Shown here: positions 43,801 to 54,125 of the stretch, one piece after another | How the letters are laid out: each line of letters begins with the position of its first letter | How positions within the stretch are numbered: position 1 is the stretch's first letter | Assembly: GCF_001632365.1 (NCBI RefSeq) | Contig: NW_024468514.1 | Span: 224,180-278,792, forward strand | Direction of reading: 5' to 3' | DNA length: 54,613 nucleotides | Origin: Laetiporus sulphureus 93-53 | Lineage: Eukaryota > Basidiomycota > Agaricomycetes > Polyporales > Laetiporaceae | Made by a program: the position numbers and the translations under genes | The notes under the pieces: generated by a model | What the model was told of the DNA's origin: nothing | The model's input: the letters and a program-made list of their open reading frames with translations, nothing else | Database searches by the model: none

Positions 43801-44304
43801 GTGGGTCTGCGACAGCACGAACTGTCATCAAGTTGTGCTCCATATATATGTCAGTTGACAAATGCATCAGACGCTTCTCTCCGAATCGCCCGCGCATGAT
43901 GTCGCATAGCATCAACAACGTGTGATACTTCGATTTCAAAGCATGAGGTATCCCTGCCAGAGTGCATTCTGTCGCGCCTCATACATAAGATAGAGTCGAA
44001 ATCCTGTCGTCCATTCTTCAATGCCATCGTGCTCGTATGCTTCAACGCTAGCGCTGTAACCGCTGATGGATGTCTCCGATGAATGTATGACAGTGCGGGC
44101 CCGGTGTTATGTGAACATAAGCTGTATAACGCGCTACATTTGAACTTCTAACAGATGGCTCCAAAGAGGATAAGTTAGCTATACAATACAATACATCAGC
44201 AGTGGGGCATCCAACATGATGCAGTCTGTACTAGATCTCGGTGGACGTAAGCTTGCAGGGTATATGACAGATTGACAGCAATAAAAGATGTCCAGAAAGC
44301 ACCC
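43801..44304. other. Intergenic stretch between GST and USP genes
   Basis: It should carry the GST promoter and the 3' flank of the deubiquitinase gene. No further gene or repeat was recognised. Confidence 0.45.
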
Positions 44305-47300
44305 TCATATCCGCTCGTACATGCAAATGTATGCCTTCGCTTTGAGCACTTCCTCGATCGTGGTGAGCCGCACGATCGTGTCGCTGATATAGGCCCACTG
44401 TCTCGGTGGAGACTTATGAGACTTTGTTCCGTGCTCTATCGTGTGTGCATGCGGTGCCTCTTGGGTTGTGGAGGCGGAAGTGAAGGACTCGGATGTGAAA
44501 GATTGGTCCGAAGCAGCGATAGAAGTAGGTGTAGGGGGGAGCGCTGTATAGGCAACGTAATGGCCGCCCAGCTGAGAAGGAAAAAAAGAAAGTGAGCTTG
44601 AGAATGGCTCCAAATGGTACTGTCCGTACCATATTGCCAATGTGCACGACGACCGCATACAAGCGGTACATGCAGGTATGGCTTTCCTTGTTCGACTCTT
44701 TCGCGTGCGCCTTGCCAGAGCTGTCCTTTGTAAAATCCTCTCTCCTCGGTGCGAGGAAGGGAATCAAGTCGAGATACTCTGGAAATGCGACGAACTCGTC
44801 AAGTTTCTTCACCCCGCCCGTGAACGACACAGCATATGTCTTGGATGTTTGCTGGAACCGCTTTAAGTGAACGACCAGGATCGGCGGTGGCACAGCGATC
44901 AAGTAGCGCTTGTACATCCGGCGCATTACGACCTGTTTTGAACGTGCGACCTTAGTAACCGGGGAAGCAATCGGTCCCTCCGCAGGCCGAACTACAGGCT
45001 TCCGCAGATCCTCCAAGGATGCCCTGCGGGATGAGGATGGAGAAGCCATCGGAGATGCGATCGATGAGGCGTCAGAGTACACGGACGTGTTGACCGAGAT
45101 GTCACTGTCCGACTCGTAGCTGTCGTCCGAGGCTTCACCGTTAGCATCATACTCCACCTCCGGCCCCTTCGTCTTTCGTCCGCGTTGTGGAGCCAACAGC
45201 GAGTCACCCGAGAGAGAGGCGCCCGCCGTCTTGTTGAATGGATCCACCAAGGTACTGCTCTCCGCTGTCTGCACGGGGGACTCTGGTTCGGTGGTGGATA
45301 TTGACGGGATGGGAAAGCCATCATAAGTCTTGGGAAGTGTTGCGGATACCAATTTGACCATGCCATTTCCTCTGTCGGATCCTAGTGCACCGAGGGCCGG
45401 GTCGCTGGCCATGGGCGACCCCACAGTCGATGGTGCAGAGAAGACCGAATTCGCGTCTGATTGCTGCTCAGATAGGGAGGCCGTACTCTGAGGGACTGAG
45501 GCCGACATAGGCGTGATGTGAGCTGTTATGTACCGCCCGTCCGAGGAAGAGAGCGTCTCCGTGGAGCCACTCAGCGGCGGGCTTCCGGTGTCGGCGGTGA
45601 CTTGGTTATCCTCAAGCTTCTCGTCGCTTTCCTCCTCCTCCTCGTCCTCGTCGTTCACAGCATTGTCCTCTCCCTGCTCATCGGCGACATGGGATCGTGG
45701 TGGCTGATACAGCCCATTCGCGATCTTCCAGCACCTATGACATCCAACCATGTTCTCTCCATCCAGGATTTCGACGGCAGTGAACATTCGGAGGCACTCC
45801 TCGATGCCCGGGAGATGGCCCATCTTCGTCCACGCAGCCTGCATGGCCGCCGGTATGGACGGGCTCACGTGCACGCCATGATGAGTACTCCCCGCAATTG
45901 CATGCTGCAGCACTGCAAGCGGGTTGCCATTAGGTGCGTGGACGTCAGCGAGCAGACGGCGAAGATAGGCTGCCTGCTCCGCAGAGGGTTTCGGCGCGGG
46001 AATGGACTTCTTCCGCTTGCCCACGATAGTTGGCCGTGGCTTGTGGTGTGCACGGGGCGGGCGGATCGTGTCGGCTGTCACAGGAGTTTGGCCTAATGGA
46101 GAGGGCACGGGAGATGACGATTGCAGTCGTGGTTTAGCAGCGTCCGTGACGTCGCTGAGGTCCGAGGAGCTGTCGTTCCGCACGGGTACGGGCGAGGATA
46201 TACGCCTCTGCACCGGCTCCTCCCGCTTCGAATGGCGCGCCGCCTTCTTGTCTTTGGCCTGCACCTTCCTGCCGCGCTCGACCGACCTGCTGGAGTTGTT
46301 AGGATCCAGCGCCTTCATGCTTTTCTTCACCGACACACTCAGACGTCGTCCAAACTCGCCCCACGGGTCCTTGTCCTTTTTCTCCTTCATGGGCTCTGCT
46401 TCTGGTCGCTCTTTCGCCCCCGCCTTTAGCTCCGCATTCTGCTCGTTCCGATCATCAGAGTTGGCTGGAATCGCGTCGCGTTCTTCGGCGACCGGAGATT
46501 GCTGTCCGACGGCATCAGTCGCCTCGCCTTCCTCGTCTTCCTCGCCCATGTGGTCAATGCTCCGTCTTCGTGGACCTTCATTTGTTGGCGGCTCGTCCTC
46601 CTGTGCACCTCTGTCCAGGCTGCGGCGGAGCGGGTCCGCCGGCACAGACGACGACCGTTGTCCAGGGCGCTCGTCCGTTTGCCTGAAAGGCGTGCGGAAT
46701 TTGCGCGCAAACTGCCTGAAGCGATATCGCTTGCGGTCCTTCACGTAGTCCTCCGGCTTGATGCTCAGACTGAGATCGTTGAAGTCCTCGTACGTGAGCG
46801 AGACCTTCTTGCACTTCTCACACACGAGGATGCTGGCGAGCTGGCCGCCAAAGAGCATGTCCACGAACGATCTGAGCTGCTCGCTCTCCGGCAGTGTCGA
46901 AGTTGAGGACCTTCCCGCAGTCGATGAGTTGGAGGTAGACGGCGCGGGCGTGCGTTTCTTTCCAGAACGCTTGCGAGGTTCCTTCGGCGGTGGAGGCTGT
47001 CTCTTTTTGATAATCTGGACTCGTATAAGCTAGCGTCGCACGGTATCAGATAGTTACATACATCCAGTTCTTCCATTCGCATCGCATCCAGTATGTGCCG
47101 CAAGAACTCGTGCGCGTCCTGCTGTTGATAACCCGTGTACTGGTCATACTTGTGCCCAATAGCGAATAGCAGCTCTCTGCATCGACCGTTAGTTTCAGCT
47201 GGAGATGCAACTAACACACTCACTTCGGACTCATGCTCTCGCGCTTTCTGCTCTCCTGCATAATCCAGGCCCTCCTCATCACATCAATGAAAACATCCCC

Positions 47301-47669
47301 TAGAGGCATGCCTTCGACCCACGGATGCTCGTCTTTGCCACCTAGTCCGTGTCCGTTCGTGAGCTGCGGCGATCGCCTTGCCAGGATGGACGTCCCGAGT
47401 GTGTGCTGGAGAGACTCCGGTATTGGCTCGAAGTTGACTAGGTTATGAAGCAATTGAGTGGCCATTAGCTAGTATTACTTTGTCAACGCAATATAGTCGG
47501 TCCGAACAGACGTTGTACGCACACCCTGTAAAGTAGAGTTCATGAAGCACGTATTTCCGTGATTGATGAGCCCCGGAGGAAGACTGGCATCCTTCTCTTC
47601 CTCCTCCCGCTGCTTCCGCGCTCTGTATAGCTCTTGCGCTGTAAGCTGGTGCTTCTTGTGCTTCATCAT
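44305..47669 (-). CDS. USP-family ubiquitin carboxyl-terminal hydrolase
   Basis: Five exons on the minus strand (47523-47669, 47224-47468, 47062-47176, 44630-47014, 44305-44571) give 1052 residues from MMKHKKHQLTAQELYRARKQ. The Cys box is LINHGNTCFMNSTLQG (active Cys) and QQQDAHEFLRHILDAM follows. The His box is spread over the last exons: HLKRFQQTSKTYAVSF, CMYRLYAVVVHIGNM, then GGHYVAYTAL with the catalytic His and WAYISD. Between the boxes lies a CxxC-bearing LVCEKCKKVSLTYEDF and a very long Ser/Pro/Asp-rich insertion of several hundred residues, as in USP16/USP45-like enzymes. It removes ubiquitin from proteins; the substrate is unknown. A longer N-terminus upstream of 47669 is possible since the frame stays open to about 47786. 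Confidence 0.88.
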
Positions 47670-47996
47670 GATCGGCCGGTGAGAATGAGATGGATATAAA
47701 GCAGATACAAGCACCCTAGCAGCCCGAGGGTTTCCCGAAATGTCCACCAGTGGCTCCCGGCGAGAGAGCGGTTTCGCACAGAGCACACCGAAAGCCCGAG
47801 GATGTCAAGAAAAGGTCCCGGATGAGTTCCTCGGCTCAGTGGCGGTAGTTCCTCGAGCAACGGAGGCCGACTGACGCTAATGACCGACTGGTTTAGCGAG
47901 CCTCACGTACCCTGGCGATGGAAGGTACGTGTCTAATGTGCTGACAAGATCAAGGCATGCGGTCAACTTTATCTGCGGAGGCTGCGCTGTGCTATA

Positions 47997-48470
47997 GCGA
48001 GAATGGAGGAGAATTACATATGAGATGTGAGCAGCAAGCGCTCTCACGGATCTGTCGCAGCAGATATGTCGGCGGTGCACAGGCACAATTCAACGGGACA
48101 AGTGTTGAATCAAGTCTACACAAGTTCTGTTCTACATAGCAATACCTGTGACCAGAATGTGCCTTATAGCTCCTTCAGCAACTGCTCCAGCTTGCGCAGC
48201 GCGACAACATTCTCTTCTGCACTGCCCACTGTGATCCGCAAGCAGCCCTCACATCTCAACGCCCTCTTCCTCCGACGCAGTCTTGTATATCCCTTCGGCG
48301 CGCGCATTATCTCTGACACCGGCACCATCACAAAATTCGCGTCGTTCCCACCGATCGCATCACCGAGCCCGAGCGGCCGAAGTTTCTCCAGCTCATGCAA
48401 TAGCACCGCACACTGCTCGACGAGCGCGACCACCTTCGCGTTCATGGCCGCGACAACGGATCGCGAAAGC
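47997..48470. repeat. Direct repeat A, copy 1 (HisC 3' end and flank)
   Basis: This segment matches 54126-54613 in the same orientation. Both contain AGCGAGAATGGAG, AGCAGCAAGCG, the phrase AAGTCTACACAAGTTC and then the HisC stop region. Small indels separate the copies. Confidence 0.75.
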
Positions 48471-48800
48471 GCCGAGAGCGCGAGCGACGCCGTCGGGACC
48501 GATAATGTTGTGTATTCATAAGAATCCGTACGAGTGCCCGATGCGCGAGGGCCATGCCCAGGCTGACAGTCGTCATGAGTAATTTTGCAGCTGTGAGGGC
48601 GCTCGAGACTCTCACGGATTGCTGCGAGCCCGAAGCTCTTGCTAAGCGTCTGCATTACACAGGTTGGCGTACTGCTTGATGAGCGGCACCGCTCCCTGAC
48701 CCGCCCCGCAAAGTCGATGTTGCCTCATTGACGATGACGATACCCTTGAACGGCTTACATTTCAGCAATGAGCTTGATCGACGGGTCCATCTAGTACAGC
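48164..48800 (-). pseudogene. Histidinol-phosphate aminotransferase (HisC) fragment, decayed
   Basis: On the minus strand the piece begins around SIKLIAEM (about 48780) and ends with LRITVGSAEENVVALRKLEQ before TAG at about 48164. It includes MQTLSKSFGLAAIRES, whose Lys is the PLP-binding residue of HisC, and LHELEKLRPLGLGDAIGGND. Frames are broken: the region upstream of QTLSKSFG (normally VDEAYIDF-like) lies in other frames, and the 48.29-48.35 kb region lacks residues present in the second copy at the right edge. HisC makes histidinol phosphate in histidine synthesis. The N-terminal half is not seen, so this copy cannot be functional. Confidence 0.8.
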
Positions 48801-49285
48801 CCTCTTGATCTGCAGGGTCAGTTTGTTAGTCAATAATGCACAGATCTGGCATCAGAGCATGCCTCACACCTCTTCGACCCTAAGTGAGAATCATCTGCGC
48901 TCACCGCGCTCTCCATTCTCCCCGCTGAGTTCCGGAGGCTCCTTGATTACGCCAACACCGTGCGCACACGTTATGCATCCCGGCTAAGAGCCTTCGACAT
49001 CTGAAGTGACCGAGAAATATAGCTTCACGCAAGTGAAGAACCACACGTTTGCTGCGTGAAGCGGTCGGACATGATGAATGGTCCCAGCCTTCCTCGAGGT
49101 TTGTTGCGGTGAGGCGATTGAGATTGTCGAACTCGCGATCGGTTGTGAATAATTCCGTAAGTGGTTTTATGCACGTAGGTAATTATAACCGATAACGTTG
49201 CGTTATTTAAGATTTGATTGGAGACTAAAACGTATGGAACTTGTACGGAACCGAAGCTGTGGCTTAGACCGTTGGTCGTGCTCCT
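48801..49285. other. Gap between HisC fragment and HNH gene copy 1
   Basis: No gene is recognised in the first 280 bases, which may hold unrecognisable HisC remnants. From about 49085 (CAGCCTTCCTCGAGG) the sequence pairs with the inverted copy around 54109-54124, marking the upstream edge of the HNH duplication. Confidence 0.5.
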
Positions 49286-50551
49286 AATGATTCCTGTAAC
49301 CTCCCCTGGGCCCCTTCCTGCCGAAGCGTTAGCACTGCCATTTATGTCTGATCAGCTTGAGAAGATAGAAAAATCCTCTGCTTCGACAAACCACAAGAAT
49401 CTACTCAAGGCTGCCATCGTAGATGCACCATCCCTGCACGGCAGGCAGAATAATGCATGGGCAGTAAACGACGCTAAACCAGAACACCTGGATGACCTTG
49501 CAGAGTACTATTACACCAGCATACTTGTTCCTGGTACGTTGGTTCTACTTTCCATTCAGTAAGGGTACGGCTCTGAGTGCGACGTGCGGTAGTTCGGGCC
49601 GCCGGAGGGAAAACACCAGCTCCCAGAAGTCATCCCTTTCGCAACGAATTTGATTCGACTGTGACAGCTGAGCCTGAGAAGTGTCTCAGTACCCTGAAGG
49701 CGAGGTGCGTTTGCTTATATCCGTACGCGGGCTGTGGTTTGACCTAGCTCATGCAGGCTTTGGTGCGCGATGGGTCCAAATGCGTCATAACCGGGAAAGT
49801 GGATGGGAAACATGCGCCTGGAGACACAACCTGGATGGACTTCGCAAGAACGGAAGCAGCGCATATCATGCCCTTCAGTCTGAACGACTTCGAGGAGACC
49901 GACGTTCCCATGGTGCGCTACAATGGCTTCATATGCGTTCCTTGAGACTCTGATGCTCAGTCAATGTGATAGATGGCCAAGAAGACTGCAGTATGGGCAG
50001 CCTTACAAACATTTTCTGGTTGCCCGCTGGACGGTCTCAGGGGCGATGGCATCAACTCTATGGAGAACGTGCTCACCCTTGAGGCCTACATGCATCAGAT
50101 GTTTGGCGAGCTTATACTGGCCCTCGAACCCATAGAGGTGAGTCTTCCTCTCATCGCTCACCGAGTATATTATGACCGGGTGGCCACAAATAAGGCACAA
50201 CCCAACGTGTACCGCATTCTCACTTCTGGTTATGCGAAGAAATCTCGTGGTCTACCCGACTTCGTCACTTTAAGTGATCATTCCAATTCTGGGAAGGCGT
50301 TGGTAAGTGTTTCTATTCGAGACTTGCATTCTCATGCCTGACACCCATGGTCTTGTTTCGTTCAGCCCAATCCGGCCTACTTGTCACTTCATGCTGCAAT
50401 ATGTAAGGTTCTTCACGCATCTGGCCGCGCAGAGGAGTTGGACAGGATCTTTGAGGATCTGAACGAGGGTGAGACGTTTGCACTCTCGCATGATGGTAGC
50501 ATGGCAAATTTACTCGAGATAGCTCTGCTGAGGGCCGTTGCGGTACATTGA
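49286..50551 (+). CDS. HNH-nuclease-domain protein, copy 1
   Basis: It starts MIPVTSPGPLPAEALALPF and continues with DQLEKIEKSSASTNHKNLL and LDDLAEYYYTSILVP. After introns, ALVRDGSKCVITGKVD and EAAHIMPFSLNDFEE give the Cys and His-containing core of the fungal HNH_2-type domain. INSMENVLTLEAYMHQMFGE and GYAKKSRGLPDFVTLSDHS follow, then PNPAYLSLHAAICKVLH, to TGA 50549-50551. Exons were joined by eye using GT-AG signals (for example GTGAGT after ALEPIE) and some joins are uncertain. The family is strongly expanded in agaricomycetes and its function is unknown; nuclease activity is only inferred. It may be partly decayed. An inverted copy lies 2.1 kb downstream. Confidence 0.65.
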
Positions 50552-51079
50552 ATCATTCTTGCCCGAGTAGAAATACAATCTTGTCTCGTCGTGCCGTGTG
50601 AGCATACACTGTAGCCAAAAACTATCGCCCGTTGAGCTCAGAGAAATATGATTGCCCACTTTGATTCAGCCATCGAGCTCACCGGATTTGACGAAAAGCA
50701 CCCAAATCTCAAAGAGTTGCAACCTGAGAGAGCTGCGGCTCAAGCGGGGCAAAAAGGACGATTATAACATGTTGAGCACGTACGCAATGATGCTCTGCTG
50801 CCATTCTGCCCTCCGTGTAGAGAGAAATGAATGAGAGATCAATTCGGTGTAAGAGTCCTAAACATCATCTAGACCGTAAGGTAAAAGCAGCCGCCCTGTG
50901 TGCAGTGTTCGCAGACTGCTCACTACTCCTTCCACGAACACGGTAATAAATAGAAGTTCAAGCTGACTGTTGAGGCACATCCTCCAACATCGACGGAATT
51001 GGCGACGGCGAAGACGCGACGCATCGATAGGGTATGTTGATTCGAGTTCTATATTGCTGTGCGGACTGACGGTGCCCAT
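50552..51079. other. Stretch between HNH copy 1 and the xylulokinase fragment
   Basis: The similarity to the second HNH copy stops directly after the stop codon. A short frame near 50650 (HFDSAIELTGFDEKHPN) is protein-like but not recognised. An intron-like GTATGT...TACAG occurs at about 51027-51083, just before the xylulokinase-like exon. Confidence 0.4.
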
Positions 51080-52145
51080 ACAGGCTCGATGACAAGCTGT
51101 TCAGCTTTTGGCTTCTGCAAAGCGACAATTATCCGTTCTCGCATATCGAAGGCATCTTCCAAATCGAGACAGGCATCAAGGTCAACGAGTTCCGTGGCCT
51201 GCGGGCAAACCCACGATGTCTGCTAGAGAGCCAGATCTTGTCTTTTCGTGTGCGTCTGTCACGCATGCTTGCGACAGATAGTCCCCCATGGGCAGACGAG
51301 ACAATTCCATCAACCTCCGCGGGCTCCAGATATCCTTGTCTGATGTTGTCATGGGCCCGAACGCCGGTCGCGGTCGCGGGACATCCCCTTCTCCGAGTCC
51401 GATCTCTAGACAACCCAAGTGTTCAACAAGTAATCATGGTACCACCGTGGGCCTGCCGTTCGACTCGTACGACTATTCTTCCCTCTTGTCGCTTATCATC
51501 TCCACCGTTGCCACTGCAATCTTCCCGTCTATCGCAAACCTTGTTGGGAATGTGTTCAACGCACCCGTTTTATTGCCGACTACTCAAATTGATGGTGCGC
51601 AGATCATGCTCCAACGGAATGCACCCCTTCAAGCTTCCCTGCGCGTGCGTCGCTCGAAGGTGCATATGTCGCACGATGCGTTTGGGGAAACGAGAAGAGC
51701 ACACTGCACACCTGCAGAAACAGGACGTGGCGAGTTTGAGGAGGGAGCGCGAAGGCTACTTGCGAAGCGCTGGGCTGCTACCGGTGGGGCTCCCCTAAGG
51801 ACCAACATCAATGGCCCGAGCAGTGAAAGCAAATCAACGAGTACGTCGGGAAGTGGGACAAGTATGCCCTATGGTAACGGTGCCCGATTTGCTCTTGACC
51901 CCATCATTCTCGTCGAGGAGGAGGAAGAGGAGATCGAGGAGATGGAAAAGACGGGAGAAAACGGAATGCGGAACTCTCTAGGGACAGGTTCCGGATACGG
52001 CGAGAGCGACGCAGGAAGGATGAGGGCCTTGACGAGCTCCACAGTAGGTAACGCTATGACTGGCAGCATGCCGGATGGCCTTTCCACCGCAATTACTACA
52101 TCGGACCTGAGTGGCATCAATAACCCCAATTCGGAGACCGCCTGA
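51080..52145 (+). pseudogene. D-xylulokinase-like (FGGY) C-terminal fragment
   Basis: After an intron-like acceptor the frame reads LDDKLFSFWLLQSDNYPFSH, then FRGLRANPRCLLESQILSFR, which matches the FGGY-kinase helix before the second domain. Further on, in another frame, SIANLVGNVFNAPVLLPTTQ and IDGAQIMLQRNAP follow, the FGGY C-domain motif of fungal xylulokinases. The preceding Gly-rich GGASAN box is replaced by unrelated residues and the two parts are out of frame. The tail is Ser/Glu-rich with ILVEEEEEEIEEMEK and ends at TGA 52143-52145. The N-terminal ATP-binding half is not present. Xylulokinase feeds xylulose into the pentose phosphate pathway; this copy appears dead. Confidence 0.65.
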
Positions 52146-52691
52146 CTGACACTACCGTACAGGATGTCTGCTCCAGTCTTACTCACTCCCGTCGCCGCCA
52201 TGCCGACATCCGACACCGAAATATAGCTCGGTCTGGCGAAAGGTTGCAGGGCCAGACGTTGTCACATATCGACAGCAAGTATCGGCATTATATATACCCC
52301 CTAGCGAGGGACAATGTCGCATGTGGTAAAATAATAGTCGTTCTACCTCGGAATTAGCTTTGAATGTATGTCTAATATAACACGAACCTCGACGTATTGC
52401 GACCCGCGGGGGCTTAGAAACACTCCCGAGGTGAAGAATGCGCTTTTCAGCGCTGCTTGTCAAGGACTCGCGTTCCTCCGGTCGACCGACAGTCTTGTCT
52501 CCGGAAACGGATCCGATGCGTGGAACACTGCAAACCGAACCTGAGCGAAGACTTAGAAGACGAAGGCAGCGAAGTGAGGAGTTATCAATGGACGCGCGTT
52601 GCAATGGACGTGCACTGCAGGTCTGCATTTTGCACGATGAGCGGCATAGCTTTGTGTAAAGGGCATTGAAGCCGGTTTATGATAGAACACC
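52146..52691. other. Stretch between xylulokinase fragment and HNH copy 2
   Basis: Short frames occur on both strands (for example 52438-52659) but match no family. No repeat end is obvious apart from the start of the HNH duplication at about 52692. Confidence 0.4.
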
Positions 52692-53955
52692 TCAACGTGC
52701 CGCAACAGCCCTTAGCAGAGCCATCTCAAGCGAATCCGCCATGCTACCGTCATGTGAGAGGACCGATATTCCACCGTCGTCTAGGTCCTCGAGGATTCTG
52801 TCCAACTCCTCTGCGCGGCCGCACACGTGAAGAACCTTACATATCGAGGCACGAAGTGACAAATAGGCCGGGTTGGGCTGAATGAAACAAGACCATGGGT
52901 ATGAGGAGTCTGCAATTTGTGAAATAGAAAGGCTTACCAACGCCTTCCCAGAATTGGAATGATCACTTAAAGTGACAAAATCGGGCAGATCGTAAGAATC
53001 CTCCGCGTAACCCCAAGTGAGAATGCGGCTAACGTTAGATTTTGCCTTATTTGTGGCCGCCCAGTCATAATATACTCGGTAAGCAATGAGAGGGAGACTC
53101 ACCTCTATGGGTTCGAGGGCCAGTACAAGTTCGCCAAACATCTGATGCATGGAGGCCTCAAGGGTAAGCACGTTCTCCAGAGAGTTGATGCCATCGCCCT
53201 TGAGACTGTCCAGTGAACGACCAGAAAATGCTTGTAATGCTGTCGATATTGCAGTCTCGTCGGCCATCTATCACATTGACTGGGCATTAGAGTCCCTCGG
53301 AACGCATATGAAGTCATTGTAGCGCACCGCGGGAACATCCGTCTCCTCGAAGTCGTTCAGACTGAAGGGAATGATATGCGCTGGCGCTGCTTCCGTTTTT
53401 CCTAAGCCCGTCCTGGTCTTCACTTTAGCTACATGCTTCCGGTCCACTTCCCCGGTTATGACGCATTTGTACCCATCGCGCATTAGAGCCTGTATGAGCT
53501 AGGTCAAACCACACCCTGCGTACAGATATAAGCAAATGCACCTCGGCCTTCAGGGCACTGAGACGCTTCTCAAGCTCAGCTGTCACAGTCGAATCAAATT
53601 CGTTGCGAAAGGGATGACTTCTGGGAGCTGGTGTTTTCCCTCCGGCGGCCCGAACTACCGCACGTCGCACTCAGAGCCATACCCTTGCTGCATGGAAAGT
53701 AGACGTACCAGGCACAAGTATATTAATGTAATAGTAGTTCGCAAGGTCATCCAGTTGTTTTGGCTCAGCGCCTTTTACTGCCGATGCAATATTGAGCTTG
53801 CCGCGTAGGGATGGTGCATATAAGATGGCGGCTTTGAGCAGATTCTTGCTGTTTGTCGAAGCAGGGGATTTTTCTATCTTCTCAATCTGATCAGAGATAA
53901 ATGGCAGCGCTAACGCTTCGGCACGAAGAGCCCCAGGATAGTTTGCAGGAATCAT
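52692..53955 (-). CDS. HNH-nuclease-domain protein, copy 2 (inverted)
   Basis: On the minus strand it starts MIPANYPGALRAEALALPF at 53955 and ends at TGA 52692-52694 after EMALLRAVAAR. It runs parallel to copy 1 over its whole length with many substitutions. The HNH core reads ALMRDGYKCVITGEVD and APAHIIPFSLNDFEE. INSLENVLTLEASMHQMFGE and DLPDFVTLSDHSNSGKAL follow. Intron signals lie at equivalent places. Gene length is 1264 bp against 1266 bp in copy 1. Selection seems to have kept the reading frames in both copies, though exact exon joins are unproven. Function is unknown, as for copy 1. Confidence 0.65.
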
Positions 53956-54124
53956 TAGAAAAATGAGCATCACCGGTCTAAGTGACGTTAAGCATTTCAG
54001 TCTCCGACCGTATCGTAACGTTTTCAGTAAAGAGGTTAGTTACCTCCGTGCATAAACCCACTTACCGGAACTATCCACAACCGAGTTCGACTCGTACGAT
54101 CTCAATCGTCCTCGAGGAAGGCTG
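52692..54124 (-). repeat. Inverted repeat B, copy 2 (partner 49085-50551)
   Basis: The block covers the HNH gene plus about 170 bp upstream. The outer edge reads CCTCGAGGAAGGCTG at 54109-54124, the reverse complement of the edge at about 49085. The inner edge is at the stop codon. The two copies face each other around a 2.1-kb spacer holding the xylulokinase fragment. Confidence 0.8.
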
Positions 54125-54125
54125 A

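Noticed and set aside
46002..46748. 248-codon plus-strand ORF
   Set aside because: It is antisense to the low-complexity insert of the USP gene and has no motif.
49286..50551. HNH gene as a homing endonuclease inside an intron or intein
   Set aside because: It has its own introns, lies between genes and is not nested in a host coding frame.
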